Source of the DNA: Trichoplax adhaerens
Taxonomy: Eukaryota > Placozoa > Uniplacotomia > Trichoplacea > Trichoplacidae
Direction of reading: 5' to 3'
Length of the DNA stretch: 64,000 nucleotides
NCBI RefSeq assembly: GCF_000150275.1
Contig: NW_002060954.1
Span: forward strand, 620,287 to 684,286
The position numbers and the translations under genes are program-made. The notes under the pieces were generated by a model that saw only the letters and a list, made by a program, of their open reading frames with translations, did not search any database and was not told the DNA's origin. How positions within the stretch are numbered: the first letter of the stretch is position 1; the number at the start of each line of letters is the position of its first letter. This document shows positions 41,437 through 56,100 of this stretch, one piece after another.

Positions 41437-41590
41437 CGATAACATATAGTTATTATGTAATCGAACATGGAGCTAGGAGCCTCTGTTCGATGTTAGTTTC
41501 TCACCATGGGGATTGGGTGCCCGTGTTATCATTTGGTTGATTACACATGGGGTTAGTTAACCTTATCCACAACTGAATGCGTCATGAATC
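41437..41590. other. Structured, GC-richer element with nested inverted repeats
   Basis: The main hairpin has arms ATCGAACA (41460-41467) and TGTTCGAT (41484-41491) around a GGAGCTAGGAGCCTC interior. It is flanked by further complementary words (CGATAACA with TGTTATC, GTAATC with GATTAC) and two CATGGGG(A)TT words. The layered symmetry and base composition suggest a structured RNA or a mobile element relic. I do not recognise a known RNA family. Confidence 0.4.
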
Positions 41591-41680
41591 CGAATGATTC
41601 GATATCTATTTACGTCTTTATTAATTCGTAGTAGAATTCCTTTGCAACTGTATATATTTTTGCGTGTAGCCAGAATGCAG

Positions 41681-41702
41681 TTATTATTATTATTATTATT
41701 AT
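41681..41702. repeat. (TTA)n microsatellite
   Basis: Seven perfect TTA units plus a final T. Confidence 0.9.
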
Positions 41703-44700
41703 AGAACTAGCGTAGATGTGATGATGGTGATACCCCTAGTAGAATAGAGTACAGTGCTGTGGCATCGGAAATATTCTAGCAGTCACTGTGAAACTGCTTC
41801 ATACAAAATAACTTGAATGCCATTTTTCATTAGTCATTTTAAACAATTTCAACTACTTTTGTATGCAGCAGTTTTACAATACCGGAATATTTTCAGCACC
41901 ACTATATTTAATTTCCTGTTAACACAAATATTAAACCGCTATTAAGGCTGACTTGTATACTGGTTGAGCTGACCGTACGTGTTCCAGTGATTATTGGTTT
42001 GTATTCGAAATTTTAAGGAAATAAAATAAGTCAATACTGCAGTATAAAATAATAAAAACATCCAAAATCAATTACTTAAGGTTTTGATGATCTATTTATG
42101 TGAAATTTGAGCCAACTTCAATGTAAATCCCTTGAAAATTTAAAAGATCTAATTAAAGGCTGCACCATAGCGGAATTGCCCTCTATCAGCATTGAATTAA
42201 AATTGTTACTGTACCTGTACATATGTATATTAAAGACTCTACTTTTATAGAGGGTCCGTAGTTTACTGTATAGTATTTGGTAACTGCAGACTAGCAATAT
42301 CATGCAGTATCTTTAGTTCTACAGTATGATGTACGACAGAGACCTGCATTTGTTGAAGTCGATTTGCATAGTTGTACAATTCACACTTATACACTAATAC
42401 ACGTACAGTATAGACGATTTGTGATGTGTTCTACACCGTGGACTACTAAAATTTACATTTTATTTTTCGCGTTTTTCTACTAAAACATGTGTACGCGTAT
42501 GTTCTACTCTGTTAACATTTGTTACAGTCACTTTTATGACATGAGAATAAAGTACTACCAGGGTAGCGATATAGCATTAAAGTCTTAATTCAAATATATA
42601 GTATTATGGAAGCTACAAAAATATTGTAACGTACAGTACTATCATCAAGTGATAAATAAATTTAACAAAAACTCGTGTATCGATTTTCGAGGCATTGTAA
42701 CATACATGAGTAACATGGCTAATCTTGGACAAATTGAATAAAATATTGCCATTTTAAGTTAGTATAATTTTATTAGATGTTTGTCATTAATAAGGTAAGG
42801 AAGGAATAATTTGCGGTATAGCGTAACAAATCATCACATCTAGATACCATTTTACGAAGTGTTGCACCATGATAAAATACACAATTTTTGATTGATCATA
42901 CAAGACGTGTAATCTATAATAGCTCAATTACATTGTTATTGATACCCTTCACGACATAGAATAGTGTTACAATAATACTAGAATATTATTGTTAGTAATG
43001 TTGTGTGCTAGTGCAACTTTATCATTATATCCACGCACAAACTATCATATCATTTAATTAATTAGTTGACTAAATATCATTTTCTTTTATGAGCCTACTT
43101 AATGCTAATAAAGTCTAAGCTTAGACCAGAATTATTGAATTTAAACTAGTATGTTGTTCATTGTTGTCTACCTCAGCGATCAAGGATAGAGATTCGAGAT
43201 AGGATTATGAAGGAAATCGGGCTACCATCAGATTAGATAACGTGTTATCAACGTTAAGACAATCCTGCAATTTGAAATACAACAGAATATTCACTTAGAA
43301 CCAAAGCTATTTAATATATGCCATAATTGGCGACTTAACACTGTAAAAAGACTATTCGTAATAAGGAATGTCTACAGTTAATCCATAATAGGCTAGATGA
43401 AGTGTCCTGTACTGTAGCTTTCTTAATGTACTAATAATGTACCGTGTACAAACGAAAATGTGAGTCAACTAAAATAGAGATTATGGCAGTATGTTATTAT
43501 CACTACTGACAAAAAACTAAATGTATATTAATTGTAAACTTGATATATAATTTATACCTATACATAGCAAAAATTTTACCTTTGTTGGAACTAAAGATGG
43601 GAAATTTTTCCAAAGATGGCGACGGAACTTCTGTACTCAGGATGATTATAATTTTTATCAGTAAGCATTAGAAGGCATGAATCAAAATAAGTAACTTAAT
43701 AATTTTGTTGACCTGTAAGCTTAATTTTCTAGCTATTAAATTGCGTTTTAAATAGACTTCGAACTAATCTACAATTATATATCTGCTACATTGAATCAGA
43801 CCGTACAAGTAATCTTTCTCATTTAATTTTAGCTATTTATTAATCCTAGCTACTTAACCTCGATTTCAGCTGCCTTAATTAATCTCGCCTTTCATTTCTC
43901 TTCGCTAATTTTATTATTATGTTAATAAAATTGGACAAATTAGAATTATTATTTAAAAGCTGTAGTTAGAAATATGTAAGTGATTAGTAATTTTCTAAGC
44001 TAAATGCTTTCTCGTTGCTAATAATGAAATGCTTTAAACGAGTTACATATGTATTAATTTCAATTTATCATGTGATTTAGTGTAATTGCTTAAAAAAGTA
44101 AGGAATAATATATGGCTGGAGTGTTTAACTATTTACATTTAATTTTAACCCAGTCAATTTTATAATTTTAAATATCTCACGTTCTATCTAATTAATCTTA
44201 TTTTTCTAATTAATTTATATCTAAGTGGATATGCATTAGTCGTTCATAGCTTAAAATTCACTACTAATAATGAGACTAGCAAAATTTATTATAATTTTAT
44301 ACTGCAAAGAGAAATCAAAAATTAAAGAAAACCTATAGCTCAGAAAATATGAGAACTGTTGGCAGGAACTGACTTTTAGGTTACGATTTTTTCTAGCTAA
44401 ATTATGAATTTTATTGGACCAATATTTTTATTGCTAAATACGTGTTTGCTCGCAAGCATTTGAAATCCGTGATAATGAATTAATATTTCGAATTAATAAC
44501 AGTAACGAAAGGTACAAATATAGAATAAGGCCAATTGGACATTGGCTATCATATGCTCTTATACACTTAATATGAAATGGCCTTAAACAGTGTATCATGT
44601 TCTAGTGAATATAATACCTCATATGTAATCAGAGCATTTAATGTACATTTACAATTTATAAGCACATATTAAAATTATATACTACAGTGGCATTAACGCG

Positions 44701-45985
44701 AATGCACACGTACATAAATACTAATACTATTAACTCATCCATGTAATTATTAGAAGTATGGTAGGCCCAATGCAAAAACACAGTTGTATTATGATAGACG
44801 GAGTTTTTAACTATTATAAAATATATAAGAATTTCTATAAAATGATTTCAACATAGTTTTCATGGGGATAATTTTTATACCTAATGATTCAATCGATATG
44901 CAAATAATCTACCTTACTATTTTATTGCTTTATGAATTGATGTCAAATGATTAATTATATAAGATTAACGTTATTTTACAACATATATTTACATCGTAGC
45001 ATACGCATACCTTGTCTTCTTGTTTTTAGTAAAGCATCTAGTTCTAAAATAAGAGAGTAAATTTTCACAAGTGAGATTATATAAAGCGATTAGTTTTTTA
45101 AATATGCTAGCATATATCCAGTAAGACTTTGCAATTTTATCTATCTTTAGAAGTCGAAGATATCAACCGCTAAAGGCTAACTGCTGTACTAATGAAATGT
45201 TGTTAAGCAATGAAGGTAATATTATCTCAACGTATTTACTTGAAATCGGCATTTAATATTGCTGAAGAATGTACCTGGTAGACTATGCTGGTACTGACTA
45301 TTTTTAAGTTGATTAAAGTACGGCGTTAATGTCTTCATAACTTTAATAATACGTATTCTGGATTAATTAATATTAATTGTCACTGTAAATAATGCATTCA
45401 CGAATATCAGAATTTTTATCATAAAATATTCAGTAAAATCAACAAGCAATCATAATGTTACAAATAATCAAAACTTGAATTCTTGTAGTAAAGTTCAGCT
45501 TGTGCTATCATATATATCACCGATGTCTATATATCATACAGTAGAAAAACTAATGTTAAAGCGATTTATTCTCAATAGATCCAATATCAGCAAGTCACAA
45601 ATTAAATTATTAAATATCTATATTAATTTACGGTATGGCAAAAGTAAACTGGATTACTTGTTTGTTATTGAAGGAGCTGCGTTTAATGTGTAAGAGTGAC
45701 AATGCAATACGTGTATTCGTAAAATCTAGTTATAATCAGCTAAATAAGTAATTAACTAGTTAGTAACATTTTAAGTATATCCAAAGCTTGATAATGTTTC
45801 TGATCAACGTAACTATACGTTTGTGACACGGTATTACATTAGAATCTCTATAGATTACTGTGATTTTGTTGCAAATGCCTATATTTGTCATAGCATAGCT
45901 AAACTATTTCAACGTATACCTACTGTTAAGACATAGAATTATCGATTTATTAACTGTGTAATGAGGAAATAAGTGTATAATTATG

Positions 45986-47945
45986 AAATTTGAACGGACC
46001 TTCATCATGTTTCTTATTCCAAATGTAAGGATGGCTATCTGCTTAAATGGAATGTTTACTAGTTATTCAATCTAGTTAATAATATACTATACTCATATCG
46101 CGATAGGTATACCACAATTATAAATGATTTTTTGATTAATTCTGTCTGTATTTGCTACAAATAGAAATGAAAGATTCTCTACTTCGATAAAGTACTGTAT
46201 GTATCATTTATTCTATCTACTTGAAGCATTATGTTGAAATTAGTATATAATCACAAATTCCAACAGACTTTGTCTACGCTTATTCCAGAGTAAAAATTTA
46301 AGAGGGAGTGATGCAGCTATTTCGACGAAATATACACTAATTATTTAATCTAACCATAATATAATCTTTAAACAAATATATTGTAAGGGAATCTTAACGG
46401 ACCTTCTTGACGCTTATTCCAAGGTACATCGACCAAAACACCTATTTTGATTGAATATACGATAATTTTTCGATCTAATTAAATTACTATACGTTTTATG
46501 CTTATATATATAGAGATATATATAATTAGAAATCCTAACGGACCTTGTCGACGTTTATTCCAAGGTATATCGAGCAAAGCACCTGTTTTGATTAAATATT
46601 CGACAGTATTTCGATCTAATTACATTACTGTGTTATTTTTATATATACGTATGCATAATAAGAAATCCTAACGGACCTTGTTGACGTTTATTCCAAGGTA
46701 TATCGAGCAAAGCACCTGTTTTGATTGAATATTCGACAGTATTTCGATCTAATTACATTACCGTGTTATTTTTATATATACATATGCATAATAAGAAATC
46801 CTAACGGACCTTGCTCACGTTTATTCCAAGGTATATCGATCAAAGCACCTAGTTTAATTGAATTTACGATAGTATTTCGATCTAATTACATTACTATACA
46901 GTATTATGTTTATATATATGCATAATAAGAAATCCTAACGGACCTTGCTCACGCTTATTCCAAGGTATATCGACCAAACCACCTATTTTGATTGAATACA
47001 CGATAGTATTTCGATCTAATTACATTACTATACAGTATTATGTTTATATATATGCATAATAAGAAATTCTAACGGACCTTGTTTACGCTTATTCCAAGGT
47101 ACATCGACCAAAACACCTATTTTGATTGAATATACGATAGTATTTTGAACTAATTACATTGCTATCTTATATCGTCATATTTATATAAAGTAAGTACTAA
47201 CGGACCTTGTTTACGTTTATTCCAAGGTACATCGACTAAAACACCTATTTTGATTGAATATACGATAGTGTTTCGATCTAATTACATTACTATGTTATGT
47301 TTATATAATTCGACGAAGGATACGCTAGTTATTTAATCTATGTATCACATAATGTTTATAATGAACATTTAATAAGGGAATTCTAAATGGACCTTGATTG
47401 CGCTTATTCCAAGGTAAATCGATAGGACTGGTACTCTCTGCTTCGATGAAATAACAATAGTTTTCGACGTAATTAATAACTATATTATGCTAAAATAGGT
47501 ATAGCGATGAGATTCTAACGGACCTTCTAAACGCTTCTTATTTTCAACGAAATGGAAAGATTTCTTAGCTATATTGACGAATACGTTTTACGTACAATTA
47601 AACACTTCGTCATGAATTACATTACTATGTTATGTTTATATAATTCGATGAAGGACACGCTAGTTATTTAATCTATGTATCACATAATGTTTATAATGAA
47701 CATTTAATAAGGGAATTCTAAATGGACCTTGATTGCGCTTATTCCAAGGTAAATCGATAGGACTGGTACTCTCTGCTTCGATGAAATAACAATAGTTTTC
47801 GACGTAATTAATAACTATATTATGCTAAAATAGGTATAGCGATGAGATTCTAACGGACCTTCTAAACGCTTCTTGTTTTCAACGAAATGGAAAGATTTCT
47901 TAGCTATATTGACGAATACGTTTTATGTACAATTAAATACCTCGT
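45986..47945. repeat. Satellite-like tandem array, unit about 133 bp, 13 copies
   Basis: A conserved core (AACGGACCTTG, about 10 variable bases, TTATTCCAAGGTA, then ATCGA and a TTTTGATTGAATA stretch) recurs with its GGACC block near 45996, 46399, 46540, 46672, 46805, 46939, 47073, 47201, 47388, 47519, 47723 and 47854, with a degraded copy near 46263. Central copies are spaced 128-141 bp. ACCTTG and CAAGGT are perfect complements 13 bases apart, so most units keep a 6-bp hairpin. Outer copies are more diverged than central ones, as expected for an array homogenised from the middle. Confidence 0.9.
47276..47945. repeat. 335-bp direct duplication within the satellite
   Basis: The block beginning near ATTACATTACTATG at 47281 is repeated at 47616 with an exact 335-bp offset (GGGAATTCTAAATGGACC at 47376 and 47711; AACGGACCTTCTAAACGC at 47517 and 47852). 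Copies differ at only a few bases, so this is the most recent event in the array. Confidence 0.85.
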
Positions 47946-49269
47946 CATTAATAAGGATCGCTACCATTAACTCAGGTATTATTTTAATTATATGAGAATT
48001 GGTTGAGATTAGATCCTGAATATAGAATAAATTTGCATCGTGATTACATATCGTGTAGTCAGCTTACGGACACAGAACTATGTTATTGTCGTTTTTGTAA
48101 TCTGACTCTTATATCTTTTATTATAGGTATACGTTGTGAGGGAATTTATCTAATTAGTGACAATCATCATTCATACTAATAACTCTTCCTCCAATCTTTT
48201 ACTGAAATCTTAACAAACGATTTCTGTAATCTAATAACATTTTCATAAATATTTCCTCGTGTCAAAGATAAAGTTATCGCGAACTAGCAAACTGCATATT
48301 TGAATGTTACTTGAAAGATAGATTAACTTTTAGATAGTAAGGAGATTTATTCTTCAATGCGATTTAGCCATTGATAGTAACATAAAATGATACGCAGGTC
48401 TAGAAACAATAAATTTGTTAAAGAGGTTTATCATTTTCCTTTAACAGACAGTCTAATCAACGATTGGTAATTGATTTTGAGTAGAGCATGTTAAATGAAT
48501 AAAATAAAAACGAAATAGGAAACTGTAAAATAAAAACCTACAGCAATAGTTTCTTGGTGTATTGCTACTTATGTTTATCCGTATATTTATTCTTAAATAG
48601 TCATTGATTAGTTATTTATTAATTGTAATATGAGATATTTCAAAAGGTTTATTTGACTATATTTATATCATTTTCTGTTTAATCGTAATAGTCATTCGTA
48701 TATACTTTTATAATGTACTTACCGCGTGCTACGTTGTCGCTCAAATCACGAAGGAATCCTGTTATTTAATAAAAAATTAGATTATCGAATGCATTGCACT
48801 TGAAAAGATTCAAGTACATTAATACGTTGTAAGATAAGAATGGCGCTGAATTAGTGTACAGATTTTTAGATGTTACTCACCGACTTTGGCTTTGAGACTT
48901 TCTACGACGTCTCGTTGCTCTGTTACCATAACAAGAAAGAACCAATAGAGAAGTTAATATTGTTGTTAAGTAATTTTATACTATTGTTGGTAGCTGACTA
49001 TCGCAGTTACAGGTTATTCTTTGAACTCATAAAAAGTGCAGAAGGAAAATTGAAGCTACTTGTTCACTTTAATTACCTTCGATATGTCTGCAATCAACAA
49101 GGACACAGATCAAAGAGATAGCAATTAGAATGTTCAAGAATTTTGCCATTTTCGTTTTATAGCTATGTAGATTGAAAGAGAAATATTTATCAATTAATTC
49201 TTTGGCTAATTAATATCTCAAAATAATTCTGAAATATAAGTTAGAAGGACACAATTACTTATAACGCAC

Positions 49270-49291
49270 ATATATATATATATATATATAT
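49270..49291. repeat. (AT)n microsatellite
   Basis: Eleven AT dinucleotides without interruption. Confidence 0.9.
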
Positions 49292-50096
49292 GATTGACCA
49301 TATTATATGGTGTGTATTCAAATCGAAGCAGTAATTGTTGGTCTGATAAAAATAACGACATATCCTGGGCGTAAAAGGATTTTAATTAATATAAAGTATG
49401 TGAAAAACTATACTGGGTTATACTAAGATGCTGCAGATACCGGAATAAGAAAATTAGGGTATAAATAGAGACAAAAAATTAACAATTAGATGAATTATTG
49501 AATACAATTTAATAGACTGCTTCATTCTAATGTCATACTATGGATAAATGGGTGTATAACTAATACATAAAGTTTTTGATCTATTCTGGATTCAGCATGA
49601 TTTATTTGGATGGTCTCGCTTTCATTCAAATGATAAGGTCTTATATATATAACATATACAAGATTTAACTTATAAAATGACTACTTAGGGCATATTGTAA
49701 TTAGTAAGGAACTGAACCAATTATTAGACGATAATTTTTTAGAAGAATTTTATAACATCTATTGTGAAGAGTGTATTCCCTTTGATTTCAAGCCAAAGAT
49801 TTTCAACATTAAAAATTGATGCGAAGATAATTATAATAAGCATAGTCAATTTCACAAAATATAAACACATGAATTTAGATTGTTAATATGATTATTTGAA
49901 TTCTATTGTAAGGCTTACATGAAAATAAATAGTGAATTGAGGTACGGTAAAAATTTAATTTAATATCCATAGTATTGTTCTACTTATCCTTTTTTTATAT
50001 TAAACTTAACGACTAATTATAATTATCAAGCAATAGCGGTATCAGTACGTTTCAAAATAAGAATTATCAAAATGAGAACTATCATCTGTTTGCCTT

Positions 50097-50110
50097 TGAC
50101 CTTTAAGGTC
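50097..50110. promoter_or_regulatory. Everted TGACCTT / AAGGTC pair
   Basis: TGACCTT and AAGGTC are divided by a single T. AAGGTCA is the extended half-site used by ERR-type nuclear receptors. Chance occurrence is quite possible. Confidence 0.2.
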
Positions 50111-53100
50111 GTCACAACAGCTATATCAGCTATGCATCATATACGTTAGGTATACTTACATAAGATATAGAGTAAAATCAATTCAACACGTATGTATGGT
50201 CTGTTTTGTTTGCAATGATCGTGTTACAGTTCGTAATATAAATTTTGAGTTAAATTAAATACTGTTCTATACTGCAGTAAAATTAAGTTAATTATTACTG
50301 AATTAACCTTAAATATGCGATTTGATCATATTGATACGTCGCATCGATACTTAAGAACTATATTGATTTCTGGCTTTTGGAAGTTCATAGTGTTTTCTTA
50401 AATAGATATATGCAATCATCGTATGCGTATTTCAAATTAATTGTAGTTACCGTGTGTTCTTGTGAAGAAATTCTCGTTACGTATTAAACTTCCTACAGAT
50501 TCTATTCCGAAGCCTAGCAAGTATGATGCACTTGACCTTTATCCTTCAATACTCTGTACTTAATTATATCTCTAGTACTTTCCTAACTATCTGCTAATAA
50601 AAAGCATTCAATGGCTCAATAGGACTAATGAACCTTCATTTTATTGTATGACAATTAAATCCTTGTACATAGTGTATTTTTTAAATATTTCAATAGTAAA
50701 GTAGCATTTTAAGGAAAAGATAAAACAATTAAGCTATAATTTTTAGCCAAGCTAAAGTCGAATGTTTCATTGTTTCGTTTCTTAGAACTATCTAAGAACA
50801 TTTCATACTACTTCGCTGATGTCACTAGTTATGAAAGCACTATCATGATTATAGCGTTGTTGTTAGCATCTGTTAGCCTATCGTTTGCCGAAGTTATGCA
50901 GTTCTGTAAGATTTAAGAATAGCAGTTTAAAGATTATTTTTTAAGGTGCAAGTACCCTAACAAGATGTTGAAATGAATCAAACTTATGGATACTTCGCTA
51001 CACAAAATGCTTCGTTTCTTATTGCATGCTATTCTCTTCCATACTATAGGTATACGAGTGCATGACTGCAAGTACCGTAATTGCGTCTTTACCAACGTTA
51101 TTTTAAAAATTGTAACCAACTGATTAAATTCATATGTACTGATTCATGAAATAATTATAATATATCGCTATCGAATTAGGCACAAGAATCAAATAAAATT
51201 TTAAATATACACGTTATGATTTGACTCATAAATAATTGCATGTAGCAGTCAATTTGTTAGGATCTGTCAAAAAAATGACACATATTGAAATATTTGCTTC
51301 AATTCGCTTTCAGGATGAAAGGATTCACACTTGCATCAAGCTAAATCATTATATACGAATGATTAAAAATATCTATCGGGCTTTTATTTAATCAAAACCA
51401 TTCTAGCAACCATTTAACATAGTTAAATAATAAATTAATTTCTTAAGCAGCTATCGATTGTACTTTATAGTTGAAGCTTAACGACTAGATATTTTATTTC
51501 ATTTATGATCAAAATGAGATGATCGAAATAGAAAATATTGATGTGATGATAAGAAATAGAAAAGAAAGATAGTGCGCGTAGTACGGGTTTATTTCGGTGT
51601 TAAAAAACATGATTTAAGAGAAAGGCTTAATAAATAGAATTCTTACTTACAGTGATGTGATTTTCTATTAAAATTATTCCAGATGTGATAGTGGGAAAGT
51701 CGAGTCCAGAATTGAATAAACTTGCTGGAGAATCTACTTATATAGATAAATAAGATTAAGTTAATTAACATATTATGAAACCATAATGTCAACGCGTCAT
51801 TAATCGGCCAACTGAATAGATACTGATGTTGCTTATGCTTGATAATCAGATCTTTTAATGAGACCTTATGGTAAAATATTAATTGGATCTGAAAGGTAAT
51901 GATGACAGACAGTTTTTATTTCCGTTTCATTGATATCTATTGAGACAATAACTGCTTGGACTACATCTACATTGGTAATCAATTGAATTCAATGCTTTAG
52001 TCAATTAGTTTTACTAATTATATTTTTCTTTACTATTTTTATATTTGAGTGACGTTCAAAATTTGAGAAAGAATAGTCTGAGTTACCTATATTTTTGGTT
52101 CTGTGGCAATAAACGATCAAGACGAAATATCAATAAGTTATAATAATCATAAAGAATAGAAAAGGCTTCTAAATAATTGTTGGTATTGATAACAAGGATG
52201 TTCTTTGCTATCATAATGATGAACAAGGTCATATTTAAGTGCCGTTAATGCTATTATTGCTAATTTTAACCACCTCACTATCGTTATAGGATCAAAGATT
52301 AGAATGAATATGAGTAGAAAACTATTAATAATACGAATAAACGACATCAAAGTGCAATTGATGAATAGCTAGAAATTAATATCAATATTGAACCTGTTTT
52401 GATCATCTCAACATCCTGTTTTCCGCTCTCAACTATCACCATTCACAACTTATAACTATTATGATAAAATATTTACTTGTAGAATTGTAAACTTGGCTTA
52501 CAGTTTTTCCTACACAATTTCATTTTAATGCAGTTACCGTACCGTGTATTTAATTGCCTTCAGATCTTGTATCCTTTTTATTATTTGATTGTTTATATGT
52601 TTATTTTGACAGTGCAGCCAGATATAGCCTATGAAAAACGATGTTCAATCTTATTATCTTACAAAATTGTAAAAGCTATCCACCAAATTAATCATTAATA
52701 TCAACTATACCCGTTCTTTCTGGGAAAGATTATTCATTGCTATGTAAAAAGTGAAATTAAAAGATGACTTGAATGATTCATACTAAAATTATAATTAATA
52801 TTTAAACTTAATGAATAATCTGATGTGCAAAAGAACGTAAATTAAGTTTCTCTATTCATTCCTTTATCATTTTTGCCTTATCAATCGATTATAATTAATG
52901 GGTTCCTTATATAAGGGATATGCCCTAATTTCAGCAGCATATGAAAGCAGCTGTATTTTTTATAATTTCTTAACATATAATTAACATAGTGTTCCGTAAT
53001 CTCATTGACTTGATTCACAGTAGAAGAATATATCTTAATCGAAAGCTGATACTGATTTCATTTCAAAACTTCGGATTCATTAAATTTAAGCGCAACGTTT

Positions 53101-56100
53101 TCTTCAAATTTGAGTTAGATCATGAGTATGTATATAAGCAAATTAATACTTATTCTCTTATCTTGGCTAAGAAAGTTTCTTTCTTTCCTGTCTAGATATT
53201 CTAGCAACTAAATGAATATAACGCTTTCAGTTGTATTTAGCATTTTAATTTCCCTAATCAGATGAGTATGTGCTCAACGTCATATTTGGGTAATTAATTT
53301 TAAGTGCTACCAGATGAGTAATGACCAGGTAAAATTTTACATAATGTGTATGTGTTACTTAAAATGGGAATTTCTAGAACAAAATTTGGCTTGTTACATT
53401 TTTGTTGGAGATCCAACATGTTCTGTATCCTATATTTCTATTGAATAAAATGAAATTTAGTGCGTAAATAATAGGCTAGACGATGCAAATGAAATGAATA
53501 TTATAATAAATCTCCTAAAATAAATCAAATAACTTCCCTATTTATTTTTTTGTTTAGTAGTGAATTTCAGCTGTCTATCGGCGATCAGAGTAGGCTTGCT
53601 CCGTCTATATTCTAAAAAATAAGATATATTTATTGCTTAGGTGTTGAACTAATGAGAAGAAGTCCACTATAATATAATCACAATGAACCTGTCAAAAACA
53701 ATCTATTTAATTGAAAATCTTTTATCAATTGCTCATTTTCATTACTATAATTCTAACAGTAATATTTAATGATCCACGGTTATATTTCGTTAATTTGGAC
53801 TATATGTAGTCATGCTTTATAATTTACTATTAAATTATTCCTCAGTAAACGTCTATAAGCTTTACTTTTCATATGAAAAATCTGAAACAATAGATTAAAC
53901 ATAGATATTATTATTTATGCAATCTGTCTAGTAATTAATGGTGATGGAATTTGAAAGATTTGATTTCGTTCGTTATTTACTTACTTCCAAGATTATATTT
54001 AGATAGGGATAGCGAGAAGAGAAAGAAGCAGGAGTGGAATGAACACAATAAGTAAATACCAGAAAGAGACTTTTGATTGCGGGCCAGTCTAGTTTTTCTA
54101 ATTTTTTCTACACTTCAGTCAAGCTCCTATCCTACCGATATAAATCAACATACGAATCTGCTCCTAATATAGCGATATAAATAGCGGCCGAAATCAGCTA
54201 GCTAACTGTTTACTTTAAATTAGGCTACCTCTACATCTGTTGATTATTTTGCTATAGTATCGCAATAGTTACAGCACATATTATCTTTTAGCTGAATTGG
54301 TTTCTCTCACTTTATAGTTTAAAGTAGACGATATGATAATTCAAATGGGATAGGGTCGTTGATTTTAAGGATTTAGTTAAGAAGCTTCATTACGATCAAT
54401 TGTAAAATATTCCACGCTAATAAATCTGATGCTAGTTTCAATTTTAGAAGTTGGTTATATAAGCAAATGCTGAATGAAAGGGGTAGGTCACATCGTATTA
54501 CTTTTATCTAGGTAAGTAAAATGGAGAGATTTAACAACTATGAGATTTAATTGTCTTCTTAAATGTAAACTAGCGTTGGCATTGTTTAATAATAAATAGG
54601 AGGTCTAATAACTTTTACTGCATATAGGATCTCTTCATAAGCATTAAAATAGTGTGAAAGTACTAAAAAAGAGAAAGTGTATTCTTATTTGAATGATTTA
54701 ATAGATTAAGCTACCATCTGCTTTACATTATCAACCATAATACCAATGGAAGCGTTACTTTGTTGTTACAGTAAAAATAGTCAAGTTCTAACAAATAAAA
54801 GGATTATTATTATAGTAAGAGACGTTACGTTATTCACATGAAAGGTACCTTAATCGATCCATCTTTATACCAATATATCTATCTCATTTTTAGCCTATTT
54901 CCAAGAAATAGAACGTGGGCCAAGTGATGTTATTAGTTTTACGTTTACAATATCATTAGTAATTGAAGTTTTCCTACAGTTAAGAAATGCAAATAGTAAT
55001 AGACTTACTAGCAAGAATGCAATCAATTCTCACAAAGAGTATAAATTTTATTCATTTCAAATTGCTGGATGTATTTAATCTTCTTATTTTTACTCGTTGT
55101 GCCATTCATTGTTAAATGATTTTAAATCTACAGATAGACACGATCTTAATGAACACCACAATGGTAGCTAATATCCTAGTTCGCTGCATTTATTTTCATT
55201 TAAACTAGCAAAAACCAACTCGCAATTTTAACATTTTATAAGCCTTATTTCTAAGACGTTAGCTTAAAAAACACGAAAAGGCATGGATTAATCTAGGCCT
55301 GCGATCTCAATTATATGGTTAAAGATGTTTGGATCGGCGAATAAAATTGATTTAGAAAGTATTTATATACTAAGAAATAAACGCAAAGCAATAAAAAATA
55401 TAAATATAATCATTGCGCTATGATTTTACAGTGATAGATGAAAGCATCTTGTACAATAATTAGAGATTATGATTTCTAGTGAAAGATTATGATCAAGAAT
55501 CAAAAATTAAAGGAATAATTTATTGTATAAGCTTTTATCTAACATGTAGCTGTACCTAAAAGAATAGTTAATCATTAATAAATTAAAAATATCTAGAACT
55601 TAATACTTCTTCAGTCTAGTATAAAAAGTTAATTATGAGCAGAACAGGTTTAAGTCTGACCATTTACACTATGCATAAGCTTAATGTAAAACGGTTTACG
55701 GCCATAAAATTATTGTTAAGAAAATAGAAATTTAAATGTAATCGAAATTGGATCCTAAACGGTCAATACTTATCAATAATCTACGATTATCGTTATTATT
55801 TTGAAAATTAAAATAAAGCCATTTGAAATCCAGCATACAAGTACTCTGAGCCAATTTTAAAGTTTCGATATAATATGAGTTATTTTCGAGAGATCAAATA
55901 AATTGGTGATATAAATAACAATGAAATTCAGAACATAGAAAGAAAATGTCTTCATTCATTAATTCGCTTAGAACGATCAAGGTATTAGTGCAAAGAACTA
56001 CCGGTATTTTATTTGAAATTTTTAATGACGAGATGACGATTGTAGTTAAATACAGTGCAAAATTTAAATTAAAATAGCCTAAGACAACAGCTTTAGCGAG

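Larger units (their letters stand above)
17229..45985. other. Gene desert, left part
   Basis: About 29 kb downstream of Tbx4/5 with no protein-coding exon that I can support. Open frames are all under about 80 codons, lack recognisable domains and look like chance frames in A+T-rich DNA. No tRNA or rRNA was recognised. A possible Tbx4/5 poly(A) signal is ATTAAA at 17694. Distinct structures inside (palindrome at 17880, inverted repeats at 18710 and 22928, minisatellite at 33719, GC-richer segment and hairpins at 40725-41590, TTA microsatellite at 41681) are listed separately. Confidence 0.6.

Noticed and set aside
45986-47945. CRISPR-like array
   Set aside because: Units are about 133 bp, homologous along their whole length and without unique spacers, in a eukaryotic genome.
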